From assembly GCA_964555055.1 (NCBI GenBank), contig CAZKQW010000013.1, forward strand, positions 5,118 to 69,117: a stretch of DNA of 64,000 nt, written 5' to 3'. The number at the start of each line of letters is the position of its first letter. The first letter of the stretch is position 1. A program made the translations under genes and the position numbers. A model generated the notes under the pieces. That model was not told the origin of the DNA and did not search any database. It saw nothing but the letters and a program-made list of their open reading frames with translations. Below, piece by piece: positions 17,185 to 24,732 of the stretch. Source of the stretch: GCA-016699445 sp964555055. Lineage in GTDB: Bacteria; UBA10199; JACPAL01; GCA-016699445.

Positions 17185-17613
17185 ATGAAACGAAAACTTC
17201 TTTCTTTGATTCTCCTAGCGATTTTCGCGCTCTCTCCCGCCGCTGGATCAAGTTCCTTAAAGCTGGGGAAAGCGGGATTGGTGGTTCAAAAATTTTGCCG
17301 GTTGGATGCCGCCGGGAAACGCCTTTCCAGCGATTTTCACGATCTAATACAACCCCTCGTCTCTTGGGAAGAAGAACCGGGATGGGATGTCCTCACCCGC
17401 ATCCAATCCTTCAAAATCGTCCAAGAAGAAGATTCCGGAAGCTCCGCCCGCGTTAAGGTGATTTACGAGGTGACAGCGGTACCGGATGATACGGGGAATA
17501 TGATTCCCACCCGACAAAAGGAAGAGGTTATCTATACTTTAAAGCCCATTAAAGGTCGTTGGAGAATTACGGAGCCTCAACTTATGCCCCATGTCTTGAA
17601 AATCCCCAAATAG
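17185..17613 (+). CDS. Secreted protein of unknown function
   Basis: 142 residues with a clear signal peptide (basic MKRKLL, hydrophobic core, cleavage near SPAAGS). The mature part of about 120 residues has alternating beta-like segments (VKVIYEVTAV, EEVIYTLKPIKGRWRITEP), which recalls small NTF2-like or cystatin-like domains, but no family was identified. No Cys pair or metal site is obvious. It lies between the NlpC/P60 gene and the RelA/SpoT-like gene, all on the plus strand. Confidence 0.75.
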   Translation: MKRKLLSLILLAIFALSPAAGSSSLKLGKAGLVVQKFCRLDAAGKRLSSDFHDLIQPLVSWEEEPGWDVLTRIQSFKIVQEEDSGSSARVKVIYEVTAVPDDTGNMIPTRQKEEVIYTLKPIKGRWRITEPQLMPHVLKIPK

Positions 17614-17647
17614 ACAGGCTTCGCGATCTTTGCTAGCGAACTCACCT

Positions 17648-18664
17648 ATGATTTCGATCCCTAAAACCCTTTCCGAGCGGGAAACCGTCATCTTCAAACA
17701 CGCCCTTTTGGGGGACTCCGTCATCGATTGGTCGAGACTTTTCTTCTCGGACGAAGATAGCGTCTTGAAATTCCTCCGGCTGAATGAATTTGATCCGACG
17801 AGGCCCAAAGATATGGACCGTCTCGGATTGATCCATCAAGAAGCGACCGACTACCTCCAAAACCACCTGCACTTCGACATCTCCGCCGAGCTGAAGGATT
17901 CCACGCAAATCATCCCGCTTTTTCTCAAAGCGTCCCAAGGCCAAGACAAAGCCCTCATTCGGCAAAGCTGCGCCATCCTGAAGACGATGAACATCATCCA
18001 CCACATCGATGGGCGCGAACTTCTGTATAATTGTTCGATCAGTTTAAGGGATCTCTTTAGCTTGGTGGAGGATAAGGTGGTGCGCGCCCTCTCCCACTTA
18101 TCGAGGACCGGCACGTCCATGACGCATTATGAAGGCGGACGGAAATCGAAAGACAGCATGATCACGAAGTTGCTGTCCAAACGGGAATCGATTGCCGCCC
18201 AAATCAACGATCGCGTCCGCTACCGGATTACCGCAAGGACCAAAGAAGACATTGCACGAATCGCGAACTACCTTTTCGAAACCATCATCCCGTTCAACTA
18301 CATCATTCCCGGCGCTTCGACTAATCAGCTCTTCCAATTGGACATGAAGAAGAAGGATGCTATCAATCGATTGTTGCACATCAACCCTCTTTACGCCCGG
18401 AAAAGATCTCAGGATTACACGTCAAAGGCCTATAAGGTATGTAAATTCGTGGCGGATATTCCGATCCGCATGGATAATTTCCTGGCCCAATCGGGAGGTC
18501 CGGCTTTCCGCGAAAGCCTGGGAAACATCGCCTTCGTCCTGGTGGAATTCCAAATTGTTGACGAGGAAACCTCCGCCAAAAACAATTTCGGGGACGCCAG
18601 CCACGAGAAATATAAGATCCGCCAGAAAACGGGTGTTGTCAAAAGGCTTATTGGAAGTAAATAG
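17648..18664 (+). CDS. Conserved-looking protein with RelA/SpoT-like nucleotidyltransferase features
   Basis: 338 residues from ATG 17648; a TTG at 17630 is an alternative start and neither has a strong ribosome site. The first 140 residues are helical and unassigned. The C-terminal half has features that recall the (p)ppGpp synthetase fold: GGRKSKDSMITKLLSKR at about 164-180, then DRVRYRITARTKEDI where RelA-type proteins have their metal-binding Asp-x-x-x-x-R segment, and late in the protein LVEFQIVDEET and GDASHEKYK, which parallel the E-x-Q-I-R-T and A-E-x-G-x-A-A-H-x-x-Y-K motifs. The Tyr-rich G-loop is not well preserved. This is motif reading only; it may be a divergent or inactive member, or unrelated. 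Confidence 0.6.
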   Translation: MISIPKTLSERETVIFKHALLGDSVIDWSRLFFSDEDSVLKFLRLNEFDPTRPKDMDRLGLIHQEATDYLQNHLHFDISAELKDSTQIIPLFLKASQGQDKALIRQSCAILKTMNIIHHIDGRELLYNCSISLRDLFSLVEDKVVRALSHLSRTGTSMTHYEGGRKSKDSMITKLLSKRESIAAQINDRVRYRITARTKEDIARIANYLFETIIPFNYIIPGASTNQLFQLDMKKKDAINRLLHINPLYARKRSQDYTSKAYKVCKFVADIPIRMDNFLAQSGGPAFRESLGNIAFVLVEFQIVDEETSAKNNFGDASHEKYKIRQKTGVVKRLIGSK

Positions 18665-18669
18665 GCCTT

Positions 18670-19167
18670 ATGGAGTTGATTCTACTTATCGTAGCCGTGG
18701 CGATCGGCGTCGGTTTTTCACTCATTTTTTTGCTGGCGCTCGCCGAGAAGAAACAAAAAAAAGGTCAAGCAGCGTCTCCCCCTAAAGCCCTCGACCAAGG
18801 CCAATTCGAAAAAGCCTGTATGCAGATCTTAGAGACGATGAAACTCAACCTCGAGGAATTCCATCGTACGGGGGATAATCAGCTGGATATTCTCGCGAAA
18901 AACCCGGCTCCGTTTACAGGAGGTGAATATCTTGTCCAATGCCTTTACGTTCCGGAGGATTTTACGGTCGATGCGGCGAGAATTTTGGAGTTCTCCCATA
19001 CCATCGTCCAGGATAGGCTTTCAAAAGGGATTTTCATGACGATGGGCCGGTTCACTCCGGACCTCGGGTCCATCGGGGAATTGGCGCCGATTGAATTTAT
19101 TGATGGAAAAAAATTCCGTGAGCTTGTGAAGGAGCACGCTCCGGACTACTGGGTCATTCTCTCGTAG
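18670..19167 (+). CDS. Membrane-anchored protein with Mrr-like restriction-endonuclease fold
   Basis: 165 residues. An N-terminal membrane helix (about 3-25) is followed by a Lys-rich stretch and a domain of about 115 residues. FEKACMQILETM, then GDNQLDILAKN, GGEYLVQCLYV, SKGIFMTMGRFTP and PIEFIDGKKFRELV match the order of elements in Mrr-type endonucleases (FE, gDgGvDii, Q-x-K, kgi-iTts, LidG). The catalytic Asp is retained in QLDIL, but the Lys of the Q-x-K motif is Leu (VQCL), so nuclease activity is doubtful. The gene starts five bases after the RelA/SpoT-like gene, so they are probably co-expressed. Confidence 0.6.
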   Translation: MELILLIVAVAIGVGFSLIFLLALAEKKQKKGQAASPPKALDQGQFEKACMQILETMKLNLEEFHRTGDNQLDILAKNPAPFTGGEYLVQCLYVPEDFTVDAARILEFSHTIVQDRLSKGIFMTMGRFTPDLGSIGELAPIEFIDGKKFRELVKEHAPDYWVILS

Positions 19168-19319
19168 ATCTTTTCCTTCTTACCTTGCTTAATCAGCCGA
19201 TCGTTGATGATCGCTTCTCGAAACGCGATCCACGTGCATGTGATCGTACTCACTAACATGATGAGGATGGCGATGTTGTCGGGCTCAGTCAAGATCTCGA
19301 TTAGATTATGCATAATCAT
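19146..19319 (-). CDS. Small single-span membrane protein (57 residues)
   Basis: The frame runs from ATG 19319 to TAG 19146 on the minus strand. The peptide has an acidic start (IEILTEPDN), one hydrophobic helix (IAILIMLVSTITCTWIAF) and a charged tail (REAIINDRLIKQGKKEKIYE). This layout, with PDN before the helix and NDRLI-x-x-G-K-x-E after it, resembles short membrane proteins I recall from delta-proteobacteria, whose role is unknown. It overlaps the end of the plus-strand gene tail-to-tail by 22 bases. No strong ribosome binding site is seen; ATG 19313 is an alternative start. Confidence 0.6.
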   Translation of the reverse strand: MIMHNLIEILTEPDNIAILIMLVSTITCTWIAFREAIINDRLIKQGKKEKIYERMTQ

Positions 19320-19390
19320 CGCGGGTAACAGAGCGAAAAAAACGTGTCAAACAGATTGACTTCAAACGCCAGATATCCTTTTTTTCGTCC

Positions 19391-20149
19391 ATGAATGAAC
19401 CCATTTGGAGCCTTTTGGCGCCGCTGATCCTCTTCAATTCCATTCTCTTGATGACAGTTCTCTTTTTCCGCCTTACCTACAGCTCCCAACCCAGGAACAC
19501 CGAAGTCGACCTGAAGGAACATTCCCGACTCCTCAACCGGTTTTTCAAGGAATATTGGTATTGGCTCACTTCCCCCTTCACGAAACTCATGGTCCACATG
19601 AGGGTCTCCCCCAACACACTTACGGTGTGCGGCTTCCTTATTTCCTGCGGGGCTGCATTCCTGTTCTATCTGGGGCACATCGCCGCCGGAGGGTGGGTCA
19701 TGATCTTTGGGGCCACTTTTGATATGTTCGACGGTCACGTCGCCCGCATGACTGGACGCGTGAGCCGCTCTGGCGCTTTCTTTGATTCTGTCATGGACCG
19801 CTTTTGCGAAGGCGTCGTACTCCTCGGGTTAGCCGCCTACTATCGCGATTCTTGGGTGTTATATGTCGTGGTCTTAGCTCTCATCGGCTCGATGATGGTT
19901 TCCTATACAAGGGCCCGCGGCGAAGGCGTGGGCGTCGAAGTCAAGGAAGGCTTCATGCAGCGACCCGAACGGATCGTTTATCTGGGTGTGGGTTCCGTTT
20001 TTAGCCCTCTTTTTTCCTATTTCGTCTTTCCCTTCCTGGCAGTCCCCGTCTATTTCCTGAACGCGGGAGCCATCGTCTTAATCGCCATCATGACGAACAT
20101 TACGGCGGTCCAACGTATGTTGCTAGTCATGAAGCGTTTAGAATCCTAG
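19391..20149 (+). CDS. CDP-alcohol phosphatidyltransferase family membrane enzyme
   Basis: 252 residues with about six membrane segments. The catalytic signature D-x2-D-G-x2-A-R-x8-G-x3-D-x3-D is complete (DMFDGHVARM then SGAFFDSVMDR, about residues 115-140). Enzymes of this family displace CMP from a CDP-alcohol to make phospholipids or ether lipids. The acceptor cannot be read from the motif; phosphatidylglycerophosphate, phosphatidylserine and inositol-phosphate synthases all share it. The soluble 40-residue N-terminal stretch after the first helix is longer than in PgsA. Its proximity to the radical SAM gene at 20600 is suggestive for lipid metabolism but the two are convergent. Confidence 0.88.
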   Translation: MNEPIWSLLAPLILFNSILLMTVLFFRLTYSSQPRNTEVDLKEHSRLLNRFFKEYWYWLTSPFTKLMVHMRVSPNTLTVCGFLISCGAAFLFYLGHIAAGGWVMIFGATFDMFDGHVARMTGRVSRSGAFFDSVMDRFCEGVVLLGLAAYYRDSWVLYVVVLALIGSMMVSYTRARGEGVGVEVKEGFMQRPERIVYLGVGSVFSPLFSYFVFPFLAVPVYFLNAGAIVLIAIMTNITAVQRMLLVMKRLES

Positions 20150-20275
20150 CCCCGCCTCTGGGGTCTCTACCCCTAATATCCGTGCTTATCCAAGGCTGAT
20201 CCATCAGCAACAAATTGTAATTATTGATTATTTTAAAACACTCTCATTGGCAAAGGACTTGCTCTATAGTCCTCC

Positions 20276-20521
20276 ATGAGATTGAGCTTTTACAAAAAAA
20301 TGATGATGAAGGCGGTGATGGCGGCGGTCTTGTTGGTTTCCTTAAACGCTTTCGCTGCGGATAAGGAATCTCAAGAAGGTTTCATCCCGCAAATGATGCA
20401 GCAGGTGAAAGGCAATGGTTTCGCCCTGACGGACGTTCGATCCAACACCGTTCTCGAAATTAGCGGATCGAAACTCAGCTCAGGCCCTAAGGTCTTATTG
20501 ACCTTCCGATTCGGCGCTTAA
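20276..20521 (+). CDS. Small exported protein of unknown function
   Basis: 81 residues. A signal peptide with cleavage after AFA (about residue 27) precedes a mature protein of only about 54 residues, including QMMQQVKGNGFALTDVRSN and a terminal beta-like LLTFRFGA. No family was recognised. It is followed after 24 bases by a strong terminator, so it forms its own transcription unit end. A 6-bp inverted repeat (AGGACT at 20254-20259, AGTCCT at 20268-20273) lies where the ribosome binding site should be, and no good site is otherwise seen. Confidence 0.65.
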   Translation: MRLSFYKKMMMKAVMAAVLLVSLNAFAADKESQEGFIPQMMQQVKGNGFALTDVRSNTVLEISGSKLSSGPKVLLTFRFGA

Positions 20522-20544
20522 CTCCCTCCCTTTATGTTTGAAAT

Positions 20545-20577
20545 AAAAAACCCGGTGGTTGCTGCCACCGGGTTTTT
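20545..20577. terminator. Bidirectional intrinsic terminator
   Basis: CCCGGTGG (20551-20558) pairs with CCACCGGG (20565-20572) around a 6-base loop, flanked by A6 on the left and T5 on the right. It serves the exported protein gene on the plus strand and the radical SAM gene on the minus strand. Confidence 0.95.
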
Positions 20578-20599
20578 GCTTTCGAAACGCTCTTTTTCT

Positions 20600-22618
20600 C
20601 TAATGACATCCACAACCGCTGCCGCAATTTTCCTCACCGACGGGAGAGGTAGGACGCATCGCAGTCTTTTGGGCTTCGGATTCGGGAAGTCTGACGGTGT
20701 GTTCCCATTGCGGTAACGGCATGGGGCGGTTGCCGGCGAAAACGCCATGGCGCCCGTATTTCCGATACCAATCCGCCACGGACGCGTTCTTAAACATGTT
20801 CTCGATGATCTGCCTCCACCCGATGCCGGTATTGTAAGCGCAGAAGGAGATTTCCCCAAGCTGGGTTCCGTAGGGTATGATGCACATCTCCGTGCGGCGG
20901 AAATCGTAATTGAAGAGATCTTGAAACCACATGCCGGCGACGAACATGAAGTGCCAGCGATCTTTCTTCCGCTCGTGACCGACACCATAATCCACCTTTC
21001 GGTCCAAGCCACCGCCGCTTTGCTTATCGAACTTCCGCAAAAGATCGCCCAATTTCATCTCCTTGGGCGCTTTGCTCGGGTTGAAGTTCCTCAAGAGGGA
21101 TGTCGCCACCTCTAACTTAGTCAGCCAATTCGGCTGGAAAGCGTCGGTGATTTCCTGCACATCCTCTAAGAACCTCTCCAAATTGACGAATTCGGTCAAA
21201 GGCAGCCATTCGCGATGCCGTTTATCGACCATCAACGCCATTCCGGTCCCGCAGTTGGGATGGCAGCCGCATTTCAAATTCCCGAACTCCTGGTTAGGTC
21301 CCTGCAACATATCGGACAAATCGGAGATCGGTCCGATGGCCGACAAAGGGAACCAATCGCGCAAAGGCTCCGAAATGCCCGTTTGCTTCTTCACATCGTG
21401 CGCGAGGTGAGACAAAGTATAGCGCTGTTTCTTACGCGTCTCGTCGTCCACATCCTCGTCGCGGCCCGTAAAGGATACGGGCTGGAAAGACACAAAGGTG
21501 ATCTTGTCTGAGTTCTGGATCGCGAAATCCACGATGGGGCCGACTTGATGGTCGTTGATGGTGTTTACGATCGTCACGACGAGCACGACGTCGATTCCGG
21601 CGTTGTAGAGGTTCGTAATGGCGCGCAGCTTCACGTCGAAGAGATTCGAGATCTTACGGTGCTCGTTGTTCTCGTTACCGACGCCGTCGAACTGGAGATA
21701 GGCGATCCTCATCCCCGCATCATAAGCCTGCTTGGCGAAATCGGGATCCTCGGCGAAGCGGATCCCATTGGTCGCCGCCTGGACGCTGAAGTAACCGACG
21801 TCCTTGCAGTATTTGATCGCATCGATGAAGTAAGGGGATAATGTTGGCTCTCCTCCCGAAAACTGCACCGACATTTGGCGACGCGGTTGGATCTTGAGCG
21901 AGTTGTCCAATATCTCCTTGATCTCCTCCCAGGAAAGTTCGTGCACGTAACCGACCTGGTTAGCGTCCATGAAGCAAGGATCACACATCATATTACAACG
22001 GTTAGTGAGGTCGACCGTCAACACGGACCCGCGACCGTATTGAATGGAAGAGGTTCCATGGTTGCGGAGGTTCGTCAGTGGAGCTTTGAAATCCCTACCT
22101 GGATACAGCTTCTCGATCCTTTTCAAAAAAGCGGGATCGATCGCCATCACGTCTTCGAATTTACCGTGCTTCGGGCAATCCTTGATCATCAAGATTTTTC
22201 CGTCGACTTCGGCGATAGTAGCCTTTATTTCACCCGGATTTTGGTTAATAAGGTGCGTGTAGTCCTTTACTCCAGAAATAATTTCCTCACGAGCTTCTTT
22301 AACGCATTTGGGACAAAGTGAATCGGTTTGCCGAGGCCAGCCAAGTTGGGGAAAGGTTTTTTCCTTTTTTCTTAACAGCGGCGCTGGAGCCCACTTTGGT
22401 TTAAAAGGCGTTCCTTGATGTAGCTTATTTACAAGCTGAAAGACGGGCCAAAGAGCTTTAGCGCCTCCAACCAACAGTCGCTCACCAAGTTTCAAACCAC
22501 CCTGCTCCAGCTTTTTGGAAGCTAGCTGTCCAGGCTCCGCACCATAAAAGCGATTGAAATCCAAAAAACTCTTCTCTTGCTGCATTTTTTCAAGATCTTT
22601 GTAAGCAACGGCGGCCAT
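20600..22618 (-). CDS. Radical SAM protein of the MJ0619/tetraether lipid synthase (Tes)-like type
   Basis: 672 residues. The radical SAM motif is Cys208-x3-Cys212-x2-Cys215 (CNMMCDPC), followed by the SAM-binding SGGEPTLSP. Upstream, LCPKC (Cys102, Cys105) and MIKDCPKHGKFED (Cys148, His151) form the N-terminal Cys element that distinguishes the MJ0619/Tes group. More Cys occur downstream (LKCGCHPNCGTG; FCAYN; CGSGCGCH at the end), compatible with extra iron-sulfur clusters. Residues 1-90 look amphipathic. Archaeal Tes joins lipid tails into membrane-spanning tetraethers and related bacterial enzymes are linked to membrane-spanning lipids; MJ0619 has also been linked to pterin methylation. 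The substrate here is unproven. The start has an AGGAGAT site. Confidence 0.8.
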   Translation of the reverse strand: MAAVAYKDLEKMQQEKSFLDFNRFYGAEPGQLASKKLEQGGLKLGERLLVGGAKALWPVFQLVNKLHQGTPFKPKWAPAPLLRKKEKTFPQLGWPRQTDSLCPKCVKEAREEIISGVKDYTHLINQNPGEIKATIAEVDGKILMIKDCPKHGKFEDVMAIDPAFLKRIEKLYPGRDFKAPLTNLRNHGTSSIQYGRGSVLTVDLTNRCNMMCDPCFMDANQVGYVHELSWEEIKEILDNSLKIQPRRQMSVQFSGGEPTLSPYFIDAIKYCKDVGYFSVQAATNGIRFAEDPDFAKQAYDAGMRIAYLQFDGVGNENNEHRKISNLFDVKLRAITNLYNAGIDVVLVVTIVNTINDHQVGPIVDFAIQNSDKITFVSFQPVSFTGRDEDVDDETRKKQRYTLSHLAHDVKKQTGISEPLRDWFPLSAIGPISDLSDMLQGPNQEFGNLKCGCHPNCGTGMALMVDKRHREWLPLTEFVNLERFLEDVQEITDAFQPNWLTKLEVATSLLRNFNPSKAPKEMKLGDLLRKFDKQSGGGLDRKVDYGVGHERKKDRWHFMFVAGMWFQDLFNYDFRRTEMCIIPYGTQLGEISFCAYNTGIGWRQIIENMFKNASVADWYRKYGRHGVFAGNRPMPLPQWEHTVRLPESEAQKTAMRPTSPVGEENCGSGCGCH

Positions 22619-22704
22619 GGATTATCTCCTATAATTTCTTAACGTTTAGCTTTTTCTAAACATTCCAAACATTTGATTTTAAACATCTTTTTCAGATGAC
22701 GCTG

Positions 22705-22731
22705 TATGTAAAAACCGCAGTATTGGGTCAA
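22705..22731 (-). promoter_or_regulatory. Candidate promoter for the radical SAM gene
   Basis: On the minus strand TTGACC (22726-22731) and TACATA (22705-22710) are separated by 15 bases in an AT-rich region. The spacing is short, so the call is weak. Confidence 0.25.
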
Positions 22732-22766
22732 TAAAAATATAAAAAAATGGACACAGACTCGTCCCC

Positions 22767-22795
22767 TTGATTTATGGAAGGTGAGTCCTTAAATT
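22767..22795 (+). promoter_or_regulatory. Candidate sigma-70 promoter for trxA
   Basis: TTGATT (22767-22772) and TAAATT (22790-22795) lie 17 bases apart, about 45 bases before the trxA start. Each hexamer matches four of six consensus bases. The rest of the 220-base divergent gap holds nothing else recognisable. Confidence 0.35.
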
Positions 22796-22838
22796 TAAAG
22801 TTCACGCATCAAAGGCAAAAAAGCGAAAAGGAGATCTA

Positions 22839-23168
22839 ATGGCTTCCGAAAATGTTTTTCATACGACCGATCAAAACTTCGACCGCGATGTGCTCAAGAA
22901 TTCGAAACCCGTCATCGTCGATTTCTGGGCTACGTGGTGCGCCCCATGTCGCGCCTTAGCCCCGGTGATCGACGAAGTAGCCAACCAGTTCAAGGATAAG
23001 GTGGGTGTCTACAAAGTGGACATCGACAGCAATCCTGAAAGCCCGGCGCAATTCGGCGTGAGGGGCATTCCTACGGTCATCCTTTTTAAGGATGGCAAAG
23101 TCGTCGACCAGGTGGTAGGTGCCGTACCGAAATCAACACTGGAAGGCTTGATCAAAAAAGCGCTATAA
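22839..23168 (+). CDS. trxA: Thioredoxin
   Basis: 109 residues, a typical single thioredoxin domain without signal peptide. The active site reads WCAPC instead of the common WCGPC, a change that can shift the redox potential. The cis-Pro loop GIPTVILFKDG is intact. It reduces cytosolic protein disulfides with NADPH and thioredoxin reductase. A strong AAAAGGAGAT site precedes ATG 22839. PEP carboxylase follows after seven bases. Confidence 0.96.
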   Translation: MASENVFHTTDQNFDRDVLKNSKPVIVDFWATWCAPCRALAPVIDEVANQFKDKVGVYKVDIDSNPESPAQFGVRGIPTVILFKDGKVVDQVVGAVPKSTLEGLIKKAL

Positions 23169-23175
23169 TTCCGCG

Positions 23176-24732
23176 ATGCGGAAAATACCGGCGACCATCG
23201 CCACCCAACACCCCGACAACTCGAATGCACCTTCATGGCTCCGCTCGGCGAACGGCTCTGCTTTCATCTCGACACACGACGAAGTCGAGGAATGTTACCG
23301 CGTCTTCTCGGAACTAAGTTGTGATGAATACATGTGGGATTGGGAAGGAAAGTTCGTTGACGAAGCCGTCATCGAGCGTCTCTTCAACCTCTATCCCGAT
23401 TATTTCGCAAAACATCAAATCGGCAAGGACAAGCTTCTCACATTTCGCATCCCGAACATCTCCCAAGAATCGGGCTTTCGACTCGCCCGCTCATTTATGA
23501 CGTTGATTACAGCGGCCCATACGGCGCAGGAGCATAAGGTCCATTCCCCTCCCATCTTCGAAGCCATTCTCCCAATGACAAGCTCAGCGTCTCAATTAAT
23601 CCTCGTACACAAAAAATATTTAAAGGCCCTGCAATTCGAAAAAGCCATTTTCGATAAAGCATTGATGAAGCCCACTGATCTGGAAGTGATACCCCTCATC
23701 GAAGGGACGGCCTCGCTCATACACTCAAGGCAAATTTTAAAAGATTATATTTTTTCTTATGAAGAGATTTTTGGGATCCGGCCTAGATATCTGCGACCCT
23801 TCATTGCACGCTCCGATCCGGCCCTGGACGCGGGATACCTCTCCGCCATTCTTTCGGCACGAGGCGCGATCTCGGAGTATTATCTCTTCCAGGAGGAATC
23901 CCGCATTCCCGTTTTCCCCATGATTGGAGTCGGATCCCTCGCTTTTCGGGGAGGGCTTTCCCCTTTCTCATTAGATCGCTTCTTCAAGAATTATGCAGGT
24001 ATTCGAACGGTCACCATCCAATCGGCTTTCCGTTACGACTACCCACTCGACGTCGTCAAAAAAGCCATTTGTACCTTAGATAAGAAACTTCCTAGCTTGA
24101 AGCCTTGCATTTTCACCCGATCAGAGATCGAGGAAATTTCTTTCTTAGACCGCTTCTTCGCTTCTCATTACCGTCCCATCATTCTTGAGTTGGCGACAAG
24201 CATTAAGGAGTTTGCTCCTTTCATTCCGTCTCATCGGGAAAGGATCCAACATACGGGCCACTTCGGTTATTCCAGAAAAATGGGCAATAAAACGTCTCTC
24301 CCACGGGCTATTACCTTCTCTGGAATCTTTTACTCTCTGGGCATACCGCCCTGTCTTATCGGAACCGGACGTGCGTTAAGAGATTTTAGAAAAAAGGAGA
24401 AAAACCGTTTCGAGAAAAAACTGAATAAATATTTCCCGACATTGGAAGAAGATTTGGTGAAAATTGGGTCTTACTTGAATCGGGAGAATATCAAGCTCTT
24501 ATCCCAAAAAAACCAAGCTTGGAAACGGATTCAAGAGGATGTCTTAGCAATAGAGGATTTACTAGGGCACAGACTCGAGCCTTCTTCTTCTGACGAATAT
24601 ATCCATCGAAACATGACTTCGAACGTATTCCATTTTTGGGAAAAATACCGCAAGAAGCCGGATGACGCGGGAAAGGCTCTGGTAAAATCGGAAGTTTTGA
24701 GGGCCGCTCACGTCCGCCGAAGCATCGGCTAA
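23176..24732 (+). CDS. ppcA: Phosphoenolpyruvate carboxylase, archaeal type
   Basis: 518 residues, the size of the archaeal-type enzyme and far shorter than the usual 880-960-residue bacterial PEP carboxylase. The start IPATIATQHPDNS, then DEYMWDWEGKFVDE and FRIPNI are hallmarks of this group. Further motifs include EVIPLIEG, RPFIARSDPALDAGY and RIQHTGHFGYSRK. It forms oxaloacetate from PEP and bicarbonate, replenishing the citric acid cycle. The archaeal-type enzyme is known from archaea and a minority of bacteria. It probably shares the trxA transcript; the 3' end overlaps mrdB tail-to-tail by four bases. Confidence 0.93.
   Translation: MRKIPATIATQHPDNSNAPSWLRSANGSAFISTHDEVEECYRVFSELSCDEYMWDWEGKFVDEAVIERLFNLYPDYFAKHQIGKDKLLTFRIPNISQESGFRLARSFMTLITAAHTAQEHKVHSPPIFEAILPMTSSASQLILVHKKYLKALQFEKAIFDKALMKPTDLEVIPLIEGTASLIHSRQILKDYIFSYEEIFGIRPRYLRPFIARSDPALDAGYLSAILSARGAISEYYLFQEESRIPVFPMIGVGSLAFRGGLSPFSLDRFFKNYAGIRTVTIQSAFRYDYPLDVVKKAICTLDKKLPSLKPCIFTRSEIEEISFLDRFFASHYRPIILELATSIKEFAPFIPSHRERIQHTGHFGYSRKMGNKTSLPRAITFSGIFYSLGIPPCLIGTGRALRDFRKKEKNRFEKKLNKYFPTLEEDLVKIGSYLNRENIKLLSQKNQAWKRIQEDVLAIEDLLGHRLEPSSSDEYIHRNMTSNVFHFWEKYRKKPDDAGKALVKSEVLRAAHVRRSIG

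Noticed and set aside
16373..17188. 271-codon plus-strand frame overlapping the NlpC/P60 gene
   Set aside because: Out of frame with the recognisable NlpC/P60 motifs and rich in Arg/Pro/Ser without pattern.
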